This document shows, in pieces, positions 1-12,514 of a stretch of DNA of 64,000 bases. The DNA lies in assembly GCF_041381155.1 (NCBI RefSeq), contig NC_091134.1:55005944-55069943 (forward strand), given 5' to 3'. The translations under genes and the position numbers were made by a program. Origin of the DNA: Argopecten irradians (Eukaryota; Mollusca; Bivalvia; Pectinida; Pectinidae). The notes below the pieces were generated by a model, which saw nothing but the letters and a program-made list of their open reading frames with translations, made no database searches and was not told the DNA's origin. Each line of letters starts with the position of its first letter. The stretch's first letter is position 1.

Positions 1-195
1 CGAGATAACCATTCAGCTGTGTGTAATAGTGACTGAATCAGAGTAACCCTGGGTATATATCATAACCAATCTATGAGCTGAGATGGACCCTTCAGCTGTG
101 TGTAATAGTGACTGAATCAGAGTAACCCTGGGTATATATCATGACCAATCTATGAGATGGATCATTTAGCTGTGTGTTATAGTGACTGAATCACT
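1..195. repeat. Tandem repeat, about 77-bp unit, cut by the left edge
   Basis: Two full units and a partial third share the block CAGCTGTGTGTAATAGTGAC, with starts near 14, 93 and 167 (spacing 79 and 74 bp). The third unit has a few changes and the repeat then decays after the string GACTGAATCA. The first unit runs off the window, so the array may be longer. No coding capacity seen. Confidence 0.8.
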
Positions 196-3100
196 CACTC
201 CCACCTAATCCATTCATTAAGATACAATATATAAATGTATATGGATACTTTACTAAGTTTGCTTTGTAACCAAATCCATAAAATATCAATTAGTCTTTTT
301 TACCTTATTAATTAGAATACACAAACTATATTAAAAATTCCAAGATCATTAAACAGCTACTCCACAAACATATTTATTCAAGCCCATTATAAATTGACAT
401 GGAACCAGGATCATATATTGATTGGAGCACAAGTTTTAATTGTAACTGTCAAGTTAATTCACTACACATAACAGAACAATCGCTTTACTGGGATTGTCCC
501 ATGAACTCTGGACAGATCCATCAATACATTCCAAATATAAACAGCAATTAAGACAGCAGTCTCTTTTTTGTTCTCCAGCATAAAATATCTTCTATGAATT
601 TGGTCACTTAATAAATAAATCAATCATTACTTTGAATCTGCAACAAATGATCTTGCACAAATTTATAGCTCACATCAGCAATTATCATGTACAATTACAT
701 ATGTACATTTCATTGCTGGGAATACGTAAACAGTTGACCCTCAAATAAATTATATATGATCAGAAAAAATTATCCAAATATAGTGAGTACAGATAAGTCA
801 TTGAACACTAGAAGAGAAAACCAAGTTTGTATTGGTCATTATATTGATTCAGTATTTCAAGCTGACACAGGTTTTACAAATAAGCATATCCAAGTCCATT
901 TAATCCAGCCACAAAATTTAGTGTTCATGTGGCTACTACATATCTTAGTCTACACACATGACACATGACACTCCTGATGCAAGACCAATTAATGCAAGTA
1001 AATTAACAACAGAAATCTTTTACAATATAAGGTAAATTAAGAAAATATTTCTATCATCTAAAATGTTGAAAAACTTGAATATTTCTGAATTCAAATTTCA
1101 ATTCAGATATTCAAAAGCTAACAAACCTTGGTTCTAGCCATATCCAGGTGTATACACAATTTGTTATAGAACTCATTTTATATAAAGGTATAAAAGACAA
1201 GAATGCAAATAAACGAAATTCTGTGGACTTTATATGCCTGTAGTGTTGGTTAACCCTTTCACAAAGAGCCTACCACAGCCTTAAAAACATTCAAACTTCA
1301 ATGAGAAATGCCAACAATACATGGCCGTCATTTCTACCTGACCGATATTCCTGACCTAATGCCTTAAACTCATTTACCAAGTTATTTTTGCATGGCATGA
1401 CCCTTTCAACGGAAGGTAATTTACCTTCGGATTTACCAACAAACTAGATCACCATGTATATGAGACATCAGAGAAATGTCTACAGTTTTAAAACAAGTCC
1501 TTTAAAAGATAATTAACTCAAGGACCCAGGAGGTGCCATTTTCTGGAGTTAATTATAGAAGCCTAATTCTGACCTGAATGTACCCCAGGATGTGTGTTAT
1601 AAGAACTGGAATGCTACCTAATTACCAACCTAGGCCTGATTACACCTACATCATATAGTACCTATAGATCAGCTCATCAAATCACAATGAATGAGAAAAC
1701 AGCTATTTATAGCCAAGTTTTTGTTTTAGAAACACTTAAAAATTAACGTATCTGACTAATTGTGATAATTTGTGCTTATATATTATGATTATATATATAT
1801 AGCACTGAAACAATATAAGAATTGATTGTTAACAATTTAAAGCTTAAAAGCAGCAATATTAGTCGACAATTGAATTCTTATTAAACTTGATAAGGCTTTG
1901 AAAAATATGACATGGTGACTGCATGCAGTACTAGTTTAATTTGCTCCTTTGTTGTTATTAGGAAAGCTGTGATTGTATGTCACCAATTTCAATAAACGGA
2001 ACAGCAATAGCATCAACTTCTGAATATAGTTCAACACAAAACGGTTTGAAACAAGTGAACAAATGAAAATTATGCGATGGCGTTTTTTTAATACAAGTGA
2101 TTTTGTCAACATGATAATACTATTAGATTTCATAGAATACACAACTTTAAAACCACTTTTGAAATTATTTGACCGTTATGTATAAGCGTAAGTATACATT
2201 GAATACATTGTCAGTGACGCGGCGGAAACGTTACATATTCATACGCTTGACCAGATTGGAGTTCATAGCCAGATATTGCCCATCTGGTTTAACATAGATT
2301 AAACGGGAAACTGAAAGTAGAATGGAAATATATATGTATAATATTAAAAAAAATCCATTTTGAGGTGCTATGTCAAAGGTTATTTTTGGACCCCAAAAGA
2401 AACATAATTTTATGATCAGCTGTTCTCTTTTCAAATCTTCTTTCCAATATTCCTCTCTGCCAATAAAACTGGCAAAGAAGTTTGAAACATATTTTGAAGA
2501 TAGGGACTATTAAAACCATTTGGATATGAATAGACCCGAAGAGAAAGAAAACAGAAAATCTCTGTTCCAGGTATAGTAAGTTTCAGATAAATTCAAGTAA
2601 TACAAGAGATGGATTAATTTTTTTAATGTATAAAGTTCATGGACATGCAGGGAATGGTGTAGGGTAAACAAAGCAACCTGACTTCAACAGATAACACATA
2701 CAGGTATACTATTGGACATCTTGACTCTATAAGGGTAAGATATATATATAATATTGATTACTTTTAGTGTTTAGATCTCCAAACGAAAAAATTTATGTAC
2801 CATATGGAAAAAACATGCAAGATAAATTCATAAAGTTTTATAAGATTTGAAATCTGTTTTGTCACCTGATGATCAACACAATGTATAGGCCTAATCCGAA
2901 CGGAGGGTACTGTAAGACTAAATTACAAAACAGCATTAACGTGGCCTCATTTTAAAATGAAATAGGAACAACCAGTAATAGATTTGACACATGGAATTCT
3001 GTTGATATATTTGAGGTAAAGTTAATCTTGTCTTTCAATTTGGCTACTTCAGTTTAACACCTTCCTGTTCTGGTGTTTTTGATGTGCTAAATAAGTGAGA

Positions 3101-4058
3101 TTAGCAATTTTTTGTATATCTTATTTTCCACACGTTGGCTGCATAGAACCATAAAGTGTTATACATCATTGATTAGTATATCACCTGAATTTCATTTTTC
3201 TAAATATAGTTTTCACCTTTGACCTTTATGGTAGTAAAGGTCAAAGGTCAATGATCACAAAAATAACCTTTTTATTGATCATTTAACGGGCAGAACAACA
3301 CAAACTGTAAATTTGAAATTCCAATGTAAACTACAGATTATTCTGAAGATAAACCTATGAGATAGCCCATTTATTACGATCAACAAAATTTTGGCAAAGA
3401 GATAATCTCTGTGAACTTGGACGAAAATAACAGCTAAAATGACAATATTGGCAGCAAAATCATGAATTGATTAAGTTAGTAGTTACACATAACATAGTAA
3501 AACATTGAATTGATAAAGATATGAGCTACCTACGGTTATATAAAAATCAAAGTAGTATTAAAATTAAAATACATGTACCATTAATATTATTATATATGTA
3601 CATCGGCAAGACACAAGGGAGGTAATTCATATTCTTGCACACTACTCATTGTTTTGAAGGAAATCCCAATTTGTCATGAACTTGGAGCAAGAAAGATGGT
3701 GTAACATCTTAGTTGTAAGACATTGTTTCCATTCATATTACTGAGATGGCATGTTTATTTTTACAAATCGATATACAATGTATACAGTATGTACATGTAT
3801 ATATTAAAACGGGAGATTACTTTTGGTATTAACTGAGAAGCAGAAGCAATAAAAGTTTTGTTGTAAGAACATTTTAATCCTGTGGGAACGTTGGAGATCT
3901 ATGGTTACGATCAATTGTTATTTATATATTTGAATGAGAATACACTTCAACATATATCACAAATCAGCATTGTCATAGCATTGCTGAATAGTATGTAGGC
4001 TTAACTCATACATGCTACTAGAGTGGATCCAGAATTAACGATATTTAATGGGTTATTT
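196..4058. other. AT-rich stretch without recognisable gene
   Basis: Short frames only, none with a recognisable protein family or a convincing exon. The one structured site is the nuclear-receptor-like hairpin at 3213-3250, listed separately. Could be intergenic or intronic. Confidence 0.5.
3213..3250. promoter_or_regulatory. Inverted pair of DR1-type nuclear receptor motifs
   Basis: The sequence AGGTCAAAGGTCA at 3238-3250 is a perfect direct repeat of AGGTCA spaced by one base, the consensus for HNF4, COUP-TF and RXR-type receptors. The facing arm at 3213-3228 carries almost the same motif on the minus strand, so the whole can fold as a stem of about 15 bp with two mismatches. Function is inferred from motif match only; no gene start is placed beside it. 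Confidence 0.35.
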
Positions 4059-4377
4059 TAGCCCATCTGATGATATTGAAATCGCCTTTCGTCCGTGGTC
4101 CGCCCGTCCTTCCTTCCGTCCGTCCGTCAGTTAACAATTCTTGTTACCGCTATTTCTCAGAAAGATCTAAGGGATCTTCTTTTCAAATTTCATATGTAGG
4201 TTCCCCTAGGGCCCTAGCTGTGCATATTGCATTTTGGGACATGGAAAGGTCAACAAGTTGGCCGCCATCCTAGATTTTGATAGTTACAGTTCAAAAAGCA
4301 GCGAAAAGATCCCTCTGCCATATGTCAGACATAGACCATTCTTTTGTGGGCGGCAATAACCCTCTAGGATCTCATGT
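4059..4377 (+). repeat. Family C hairpin-headed element, short copy
   Basis: Starts with TAGCCCATCTGATG, passes through a GTCCGTCC-rich stretch and one core monomer (ending GGCCGCCATCCTAGATTTTG), and ends GGATCTCATGTT. The same head, core and tail are found in the long copies at 52,669-54,307 and 58,673-60,221. With only one core monomer it is the shortest copy in the window and its tail differs from the CTCTTGT consensus by one base. Confidence 0.7.
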
Positions 4378-4514
4378 TTCTTTGTGGGAAAGGAAGAGAT
4401 GTGATTAAACAGTCCCGACATTCTTATAACCAGTACCTACATATGTATATCCTTAGTTGACATCTTTGTGACCGACAGGTTTGTTATTATTGTGGTAAGA
4501 GCGAGATAATGAAC

Positions 4515-4583
4515 GACCAGAACGGTTTCAAACCCAGGACCATCCGAACTCTTGCGGAATGCTCTACCAATTGAGCTGCTTAG
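4515..4583 (-). repeat. tRNA-derived SINE fragment
   Basis: On the minus strand the block AGCTCAATTGGTAGAGCA resembles a tRNA A box and, after a spacer, GGTTTGAAACC resembles a B box. The acceptor stem does not pair, so this is a SINE head or tRNA pseudogene rather than a tRNA gene. The body would run toward lower coordinates (to about 4,440). A second, more decayed A box on the same strand lies at about 4,729-4,752. Confidence 0.5.
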
Positions 4584-4728
4584 TTGTTGGCTATCGATCC
4601 GATCCAGAACCGTTACATTAGTATTATCCCCTTCGCTTTCACTCATTGCCCCCAAAGACTCAACACACAAACCAGGTTTTTTTTATATTCGCCTTTTTAA
4701 ATTCCGAGACACTCCAAACACTATCCTG

Positions 4729-4752
4729 ATGCTCTACCAATTCAATAGAGCT
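4729..4752 (-). repeat. Second decayed tRNA-like A box
   Basis: On the minus strand GAATTGGTAGAGCATC matches the A-box stretch of the SINE at 4,515-4,583. The expected B box downstream is hardly recognisable (TCTCGGAATTT). Probably a second, older copy of the same SINE. Confidence 0.3.
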
Positions 4753-5194
4753 AAACATATATATATGTCTGTTTCAAACAGATGAGCCGAAGCTCAAGAT
4801 AATAGAAACCTGGACCAAATGGAAAAAAAACAACATTGTGTTATAGATTAAGAGGGAAAACATTCTTTTTTTATGGCATGATATATATATGATAAGCAAC
4901 TAAGTCAAGTTCTTATTTTCTGTACATGTATGAATTTGACTCAAATTCAATTCAAATCACTACATTTACGAGTTAATATCAATCAAGTGTTGTATTTATT
5001 TTAGAAAATATCTGCTGCCCTATGGCCAGTTCCTTAGAGCTGTGTAACCATTTATACATGTACACATTAAACATTAAATCGTTTTATTTACTGTTAACCG
5101 TTTTCATATGGATGCTGTCTATCAATTGTGAGAATGATTCTTGTAAATGATATTTATTAATATAAACCAAATTCTTTATATATTTCATTACAGG

Positions 5195-6674
5195 CTGTTA
5201 TTAGGGCCCTAATTTCCATTCAGGATGGAAATCCCTATTGTTATTGTTCTGTTTTTTCTTCTTCTTATTATTATTTTTCTTTTTTTCTTCTGATTTCCAC
5301 AAATCTTGTTAGCAGGATATCTCAGGAACGGAATAAGGTACGACGCTCAACTTTGCCAGATCAAGATCTTATGTACATACATAACGTGTCCAAAGTTTGG
5401 ACACGTTATATATGTACATAAGATCTTGAAATGTACGTTCGATTTTTTACAAAAATGTTCAAGGTCAAGGTCACAGACGTAAAAAACAACTTTTTTAGAA
5501 CGAAGTTTAAACGCTCATAGCTTCATTACCGTACGCTGTACATCGTCCACGTTTTGTTATTCAGACAGATCTTGACATTGCGTGTGCTTTTTCCATGCCA
5601 TGTTATCAGAGATTATGTCAAGGTCAAGAGTTCGCTACAGGGTCAAGCAAAGGTCAAAAACAAAATTTGTCACAGAAACGTTTTGAAGGGCGCATATGAC
5701 AGATCATGCTGTCAGGAACATAAAATGACCAATTTCAAGGTCATATGATTCAAAATGGCGGAAATATAGGACATCAAAAATCGAAATGTTAATTTATATT
5801 TGTCCCTGCGCGAGACGTTTCAGCGCCTTAATACCTGTATGTACAGTGTTGATTTTTCATACCTCTGTTGTATGAACTTTTGTCTTCAAAAGTTATGGAA
5901 TTTGTGAGCTAGTAGCGCCTTTATCATTTAATGTAGGGTGTTGATTTTTTGTAGATGTAGACTTTAACATATTATCTGTATTGGGTTTCAATTTCAAAAT
6001 CAAAAGATTGAAAATGACGGAAATATAGCCCTCCCAATATGGCGTTTCGTTCATTTTTTAACGTAAATTTTACCTTTATTTATGAAATTTCAAAGAAAAT
6101 TGTTTTGAATTGGATGTGAAAGAGCATGCTCTAAGACACATAAAATGACCAATTTCAAGGTCATATGATTCAAAATGGCGGAGATATAGGACGTCAAAAA
6201 TCGAAATTTTAGTTTTTATTTGTCCTTGCGCGAGACGTTTCAGCGCCTTTAAACCTATATGTAGTCAAGCTTTTTCGTAACTGTGTTGTATAAACTTTTG
6301 TCTTCAAAACTTATGACTTTCAAAGGGTTATATAGAAATAGCGGAAATATAGCTCTCCAATTATGTCAATTTGTTCCATTTCCTTATTTTTTTTACGTAA
6401 TTTCTGAGCTCGTAGCGCCTTTATCATTTATTGTAAGGTGTTGATTGTTTGTAAATATAAACATTGGCACATTCTCTGTACAGAGTATTAATTTCAAAGT
6501 AATGAATTTGAAAATGGCGGAAATATAGCCCTCTGAATATGGCATTTCGTCCACTTTTTAACATAATTTTTACCGTAATTTATGAAATTTCAAAGAGAAA
6601 TGTTTTGAATTGGATGTTAAAGAGCATCATATCTCAGACACAGAAAATGACCAATTTCAAGGTCATATGATTAA
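5195..6674 (+). repeat. Family D repeat with 0.42-0.50-kb internal units
   Basis: Begins near a short hairpin (TTCCATTCAGGATGGAA) after a T/C-rich stretch. Inside are large repeated units: the block ATGACCAATTTCAAGGTCAT recurs near 5,725, 6,145 and 6,648, and the block GTAGCGCCTTTATCATTTA recurs near 5,910 and 6,409. The third unit is cut at 6,674 by a reversed family B element. Boundaries are uncertain. No protein is encoded. Confidence 0.55.
5361..5429. repeat. 69-bp near-perfect palindrome
   Basis: Two 34-base arms (5361-5394 and 5396-5429) are reverse complements with one mismatch and a single central base. The arms begin TCAAGATCTTATGTACATA. It lies inside the family D repeat and could extrude as a cruciform or form a hairpin in RNA. 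Confidence 0.9.
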
Positions 6675-7962
6675 ACAAGAGGCCCATGGGCCTTAACGGT
6701 CATCTGACTATCTTGGCAATAGCTGTATAGGAAAATATTTAGATATGGTGTCATGGTAGCCATCTCCAATCTGGGATCAACCAGAGATATAACAACACTT
6801 TGACAAGATCATATCAGTCGCATTTCATGTTTCAAGTTTCAGTTAAATTGCACTGGTAGAACTTGAGAAGAAGTTCAAATGTGTTTTCAAGATGGCATCT
6901 GTGGCAGCCATCTTGGATCATCTGTGGCAGCCATCTTGGATTTTGGATCAACATAAAATATAACAACACTTGGTCGGGACCATGTCAGGATCATTTCATG
7001 CAGGTTTCAGCTTAATCACACTGCTAGAACTTGAGAAGAAGTTCAAAATTCAAGATTTTGGAATATTTGACTCTCGTAACCTTGAAAGTAGGTCAAGGTT
7101 ATTCATTTCCACAACTTTGATAGCCCTTTATCTCCGCATGCTATTGACTAAATATGAATACCCTGGACCTTTTGGCTAATTAAAAGGTGTAGTTAAAAGA
7201 TTTTAGCTTAATTGACCCCTGTGACCTTGAAAGAAGGTCAAGGTCATTCATTTTTATAACTATGGTAACCCTTCATCCCAGCATGCCACCAGCAAAATAT
7301 GAGTATCCTGGACTTTTGGGTTAGTTAACAAAAATCGTTCAAAGATTTTAGCCTTTTTGACCCCTGTGACCTTCAAAGTAGGTCAAGGTCATTCATTTTC
7401 ACAACTTTGGTAGCCCTTCATTCCAGCATGTTATAGGCCAAATATGAGTACCCTGGATCTTTCGGTTAGTTAAAAGAAGTCGTTCAAAGATTTTAGCCTA
7501 TTTGACCCCCGGTAACCTTGAAAATATGTCAAGGTCATTAAGTTTCATAACTTTTGTAGCCCTTCATCCCAGCATGCTACAGTCCAAATATGAGTACCCT
7601 GGACCTTTCGGTTAGTTAGAAGAAGTCGTTCAAAGATTTTAGCCTATTTGACCCCCGGTGACCTTGACAATACGTCAAGGTCATTAATTTTCATAACTTT
7701 TGTAGCCCTTAATCCCAGCATGCTACAGGCTAAATATGAGTATCCTGGACCTTTTGGTTAGTTAGAAGAAGTCGTTCAAAGATCTTAGCCTATTTGACCC
7801 CTGTGACCTTGAAAGTAGATCAAGGTCATTTATTTTCACGACTTTGGTAGCCCTTTATCCCAGCATGCTACAGGCCAAATATGAGTACCCTGGACCTTTC
7901 AGTTAGTTAGAAGAAGTTGTTCAAAGATTTTAGCCTATTTGACCCCTGGTGACCTTGACCTA
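6675..7962 (-). repeat. Family B element, reversed, six 145-bp monomers
   Basis: Reading the minus strand, it ends in GGGCCTCTTGT (at 6,675-6,685 here ACAAGAGGCCC) with the tail hairpin GGCCCATGGGCC. Six core monomers follow, marked by CCTGGACCTTT-like blocks at about 7,162, 7,309, 7,452, 7,600, 7,746 and 7,890 (spacing 143-148 bp). The opposite end stops at GGTCAAGGTCA inside a monomer, so the head hairpin seen in the complete copy at 12,515-13,959 is missing. A different monomer type (with CAGCCATCTTGGAT) fills 6,720-7,060. Confidence 0.75.
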
Positions 7963-9582
7963 AAAATGAAAACAGAAAACATTTTAAATTATGAAATTTT
8001 TAATTAGGCAGCCAATCAGCAGCCGGGTTAAAATTATATCCTGGGCTCAATCTTGTATACACAGGGGCCGTTTCGAAGGTCTTTTTTCATTTAGTTTTAA
8101 ATACTTTTCGGGATGTTTTAAGTTCTACATGTACACGAATATATGAACAATGTATACATGTTTGCGTAAATACACGTACATGTGTAGCTACACCGCATAC
8201 ATGGGAGGCCGTCCTTACGTGACCCTAGCTGTTAATAGGACGTACATTTGAACAAACAAACAACAAAAGTAATGCACAAACCCAATAACTGACAGGTTTG
8301 GTTGATGATGTTATCAAAGTCATATCGGTACAAATGTACCGATGCGAACGGGAAAGTCTTAAGAAAGAAAAGCGTCAAAATTATATCAAGTCAAGGATAT
8401 CTAACCTACAGATCTGAATATAAAGAAGTATTTTTATAACAAAATTTTACATGCTAATATAATGTTACTATCAATTTGCTTATTGAAAAATATTGAATAC
8501 CATATGGATATTTCACTTTAAGTCAACACTCTCTGTATACAGAATAATTTGATCTGCAAACAAAGTACTATAAGAGGTAAGATTTTATTCATTTAATTCC
8601 AAACAAACATGGCAGCCTTTTATTTGATAAGACCAATTACCGATTAATATAGTCAGACAGTTTTCATTTAATTCTAAACTTAATAGTTCTTCAAGGGAAA
8701 AATACCAGTAAAAATAGATCTGGGGGTTCAAGACCTTAACTAACAACACTAAAATATATAAACACAGTCCACACATTCAACTATCCCTAGTACTATGGCT
8801 GTAAATTGAACTCCAACAGATCAAAGCATTTGGATTGGGTTTCCTGATAAATTTGATAATGTCTACCTTTACTACTGTGTATGAAAAGCGGCCTTACCAA
8901 AGGAAACTGATAACACCCATTACCAGAATGGTAAATTTAAACATTGTTATTAAAATTGCCTGTTACATGACAACTATGTCCTCACACCAAACTTTACCTA
9001 CATAACTCAAATATACAATCTCCCTATATAGACATATGTCAACTAACCTAAACCTATGGCTATTATATAGACTTCGCAACAATCAATATTTACAAGAAAC
9101 AGGCTAATAAATTTGTCTTACTCAAGTATATCATTCTATTGGTTGTCTGTTGTTTTAGCTGTTAAGTAGTATATAGCCAACACATACAGGTTACAGTTGT
9201 TTTAGCTGTAAGAACTTTTTTTTACATGCTAATGTGAGCTTGTTTTAAAGCATACATAGATTTTTTCCCAGGCTCTCACTCAATGTCTTCAAAAATATTT
9301 TCCCATAAAAATTTTTTCAAAATTTCATTATTTCATTTTTGTTCAGGACTGTTATTGTTAGTTTAGATTGCAAACTGAAAAATTCTGTATCACTGTTCCA
9401 AATTGGGGTAGCGTCACGTTACGATTTTTTTTTATAGTGTGTATTTTTAGTAATCAATACGTTTTAATCTTGCAACATATCGTAAAATTTCGGGAAGCTT
9501 ACTGATACTACGATAAATTCACAAGTGTTCCTCCACTTGGTTGGGTCCATGTCAGGATAGTTTGTAAAGTTTTTTTCAGGAG
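7963..9582. other. No gene recognised
   Basis: AT-rich sequence with short frames only. The part around 8,030-8,260 (TTAACAGCTAGGGTCACG on the minus strand) is GC-richer and may be a repeat, but it has no second copy in the window. Confidence 0.4.
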
Positions 9583-9898
9583 TTTTTTTTTTTTTTTTTT
9601 TTGCTTGATAACTGTCAAATTTCATGTAAGTAAAACATTACACACCGATATGTGTCAGCTAATTCAAATCTTCGCACTGGCAAAAACTAAAGAAGAAGTT
9701 CAAAATTTGTTTTCAAGATGGTGGCTGTTGCGGCCATCTTGGATTTCGGATCGACCTGAAAATAATAGCATTTGGTCAGGACCATGCCAGGATCATTTCA
9801 GGCAAGTTTCAGCTAAATGGCACAGGTATAACTTGAGAAGAAGTTCAAAATGTGAAATGTTTACAGACAGCGCACGGTGGGAGATGGACAAAACATGA
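9583..9898 (-). repeat. Poly-T tract and family B fragment
   Basis: A run of 20 T (9,583-9,602) is followed by a fragment that matches the 6,720-7,060 monomer type: the block AACTTGAGAAGAAGTTCAAA and the inverted pair CAAGATGG...CCATCTTG appear in both. Neither head nor tail of the element is present. Confidence 0.55.
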
Positions 9899-11562
9899 TG
9901 GCTATATCTGCATGAATGATATGTTCATTATATTAGAGTACTAGTACTAATACGGTATTCTTTTTTCATTATTTGTTTGCTCCCTTTCCAATGGCTGCAT
10001 GATTCAGCCTCAAGGTGTGTCTTTATTTAGTAATTGCTCCCTTATAAATGCATGTCCTTCTCTTACTGATAGTTCTTCAAGAAAACGAATATCATTAAAA
10101 CCAGAATCAAATTCATTTTTACCAGTCACAATGCTGTTGCAGTTTATTACATGTAGCTATCACATTTTACATTAAATGGAAACTTTTTGAAAGATTGTAA
10201 TATATTAATCTGACAGTATAGCACTACCTTGTGGAACCTCAAATCATGTAACTACTTCAAATTTTGCCATAGACGAAATCTTATCTGTTAAAAAACATCC
10301 ACCTGATACATGCATTGCATATGGAGTTTTGTTCACTGTCTGGAACAAAGGGGAACTCAATCAGGCAAATGATGAACAATACATAGACTTCATTGCCTCA
10401 AGGATCATTAGCACAGAATAAAATATTGACATAGCGCTCTCTCACATCTATTTAGGATACCCACCGATCATAGGAGTCTCCATATCAATCTAGATGTAAT
10501 GAAAGCCCGGTCAATGATAAAAACAACATTTGTTGACAAGGTAGTAACAGGTGTAACTTTGCTGTAATTTCTACTTCAGGAGATTGTCTGCCAGATTATT
10601 GGATCAAATCAAAATGCTTATTCAGCAGCTGATATTATGATAAATATAACAAATCTGTAATACTTTTAATAGGCATTTGGTTCTTAAGTTATTGTATCTA
10701 GTCAAGTTAATTTACTATTTTCATGGGCACAGTTGAATGTGAAGGATGTGTAGAATATTCCTATATTTACTGGGTAAATCAATTTTGTCACCAAATGTGT
10801 TTAGGCTTTGAGGTTTGAATATAAAATTTTGTTCAATGTTGTAATCTGTTTTGAATACCATTAACTACAACTTCAAATGCACTTTTCATATTAAAACACA
10901 TGACAAACTCAAAATATAGACTAAGGTATGAGTGTAAAACCTGTTACAAATACATTAAGTAATTTCCAGCAAGTAAGAGTACAGTACTCCATTCTATCAT
11001 TCAGAAAAGGTAGACAAAAATTAATAAGAATGTACACAATAAGAAGAGTACAGGTTTTTGCTATTACCCCTTTTTAATTTAACTGTATTTTGAATACTTT
11101 AAACAGAAAAGTTTGTGACTATATTAAGATGTGCCCTAGATTTTTTGGTAGAGTTTAGCTGGAAAGCCTATATCTTAAAAGTCAATGGATACAATGCATT
11201 TTCCCAGCATTATGTTTCATCCTCACAGTATATTGATGGAGGGCTAACAAAAACATTTTGGACACCTCAACCACTTAGCCACCTTTAATTTTACACTTGA
11301 AAACATTTTTTTCCGATGATTCATTAAAAGACAAATAAGTAAAACAATCATACTATTCCAATTATATTATAGCTTCCAGCAAATCAATTCAAATAATAAT
11401 ATAAGTATAGTCACTCACAGACAGTTGAACAATTTCATTTGCCCTAAGTTTGCAATTTTTGTATTCAAGTTCAATTTGATTATAAAGCTCAGCTCCAACT
11501 TATATATGTTTCTCCGGCATGAAAAAACTACAGCTCTACCGAATGAGTCAAATAAGCCTACG

Positions 11563-11603
<41 letters not shown>

Positions 11604-11640
11604 AAGTAAAAAAGAACCATGTCCATGTGATGGTTTCCAT
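9899..11640. other. No gene recognised; TA microsatellite at the end
   Basis: AT-rich, short frames only. A (TA) run occupies about 11,563-11,597, just before the inverted-repeat element at 11,641. Confidence 0.45.
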
Positions 11641-12125
11641 ATACATAAAAAGAAAACACAACTATAAAACAGTTTTTTCCTCCCTAGCGCTTAAGAGAGT
11701 TAGGTACATTACACCGACAACATACCAAAACAGACCATCTCAGATATTTAACAGTAAACGAACATTGTCATATGTGTGCTAATGATAATTTTTTTATTTT
11801 ACCAATATATCAAATGTCTAATTCAGATCTTTTAAAAAGAGAAAATAAAGAAATGTATTTCATTCAACTTATGAAACCTGTGTTAAATTCAGAACGGGAC
11901 AAAGGAACTTCATATTAGATTTTATTTTGTCCTCATGTTTTTGTTAGTTTCTTCCAGAACCATTCACAATATCTTTATGTACCATGTCATGACGTAATCT
12001 TACTATGACGTCATTGTACTATGACGTCATGTTTTACAAATAAAAGAATTCAAACCCCTGAAGACCGGCATGAGCCGAGAAAGCGCTAGGGAGGGAAAAA
12101 CTGTTTTATAGTTGTGTTTTCTTTT

Positions 12126-12132
<7 letters not shown>
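11641..12132. mobile_element. 492-bp element with 52-bp inverted ends and hammerhead-like core
   Basis: The arms 11,641-11,692 and 12,081-12,132 are reverse complements with about one mismatch. Just inside the right arm is CTGAAGA (12,058-12,064), a 4-bp stem CGGC/GCCG with a four-base loop, then GAAA (12,079-12,082), the order of the conserved core of a hammerhead ribozyme. The arms would form its stem III. A convincing stem I was not found, so activity is doubtful. TA-rich tracts lie on both sides. Penelope-like and other retroelements with such motifs are known in invertebrates; assigning this one is inference. Confidence 0.55.
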
Positions 12133-12157
<25 letters not shown>

Positions 12158-12514
12158 CTCCATCAGCTTACACTGTAAATATGCATCACTATGTACAAAC
12201 CACTGTAGCCTGCTCCTTTTACACATATATATATATATATATCAAATTATCAATGGCACGTAAATATAGATTATTCTATCTTTTTAATGTTCATGATCAT
12301 AAAATAAAACTCAGAAATTTCTGTAATAAGACATCAATTAACACCCCCTTCAGTTTCCATAAACTCTGGATGGTACAGGACGGGATAGGATGGTATATAT
12401 GGGACAGGACCTCGGTAGCACTTATAGTGCTGTTAATCCTGTCCCTCCTTTTCAAGGGGCATAAAAATGATTAAAAACCTTGGTATCTGAATTATTGAAT
12501 TTCACTCAAAAAAA
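12133..12514. other. TA microsatellites, no gene
   Basis: Holds (TA)n tracts at about 12,128-12,157 and 12,225-12,242 and otherwise unremarkable AT-rich sequence. A 120-codon frame starting at 12,112 is largely translated microsatellite and is not supported as a gene. Confidence 0.5.

Noticed and set aside
4515-4583. A functional tRNA gene on the minus strand
   Set aside because: A and B boxes are visible but the acceptor and other stems do not pair.
12112-12474. 120-codon frame
   Set aside because: Begins in the inverted repeat and consists largely of translated TA microsatellite.
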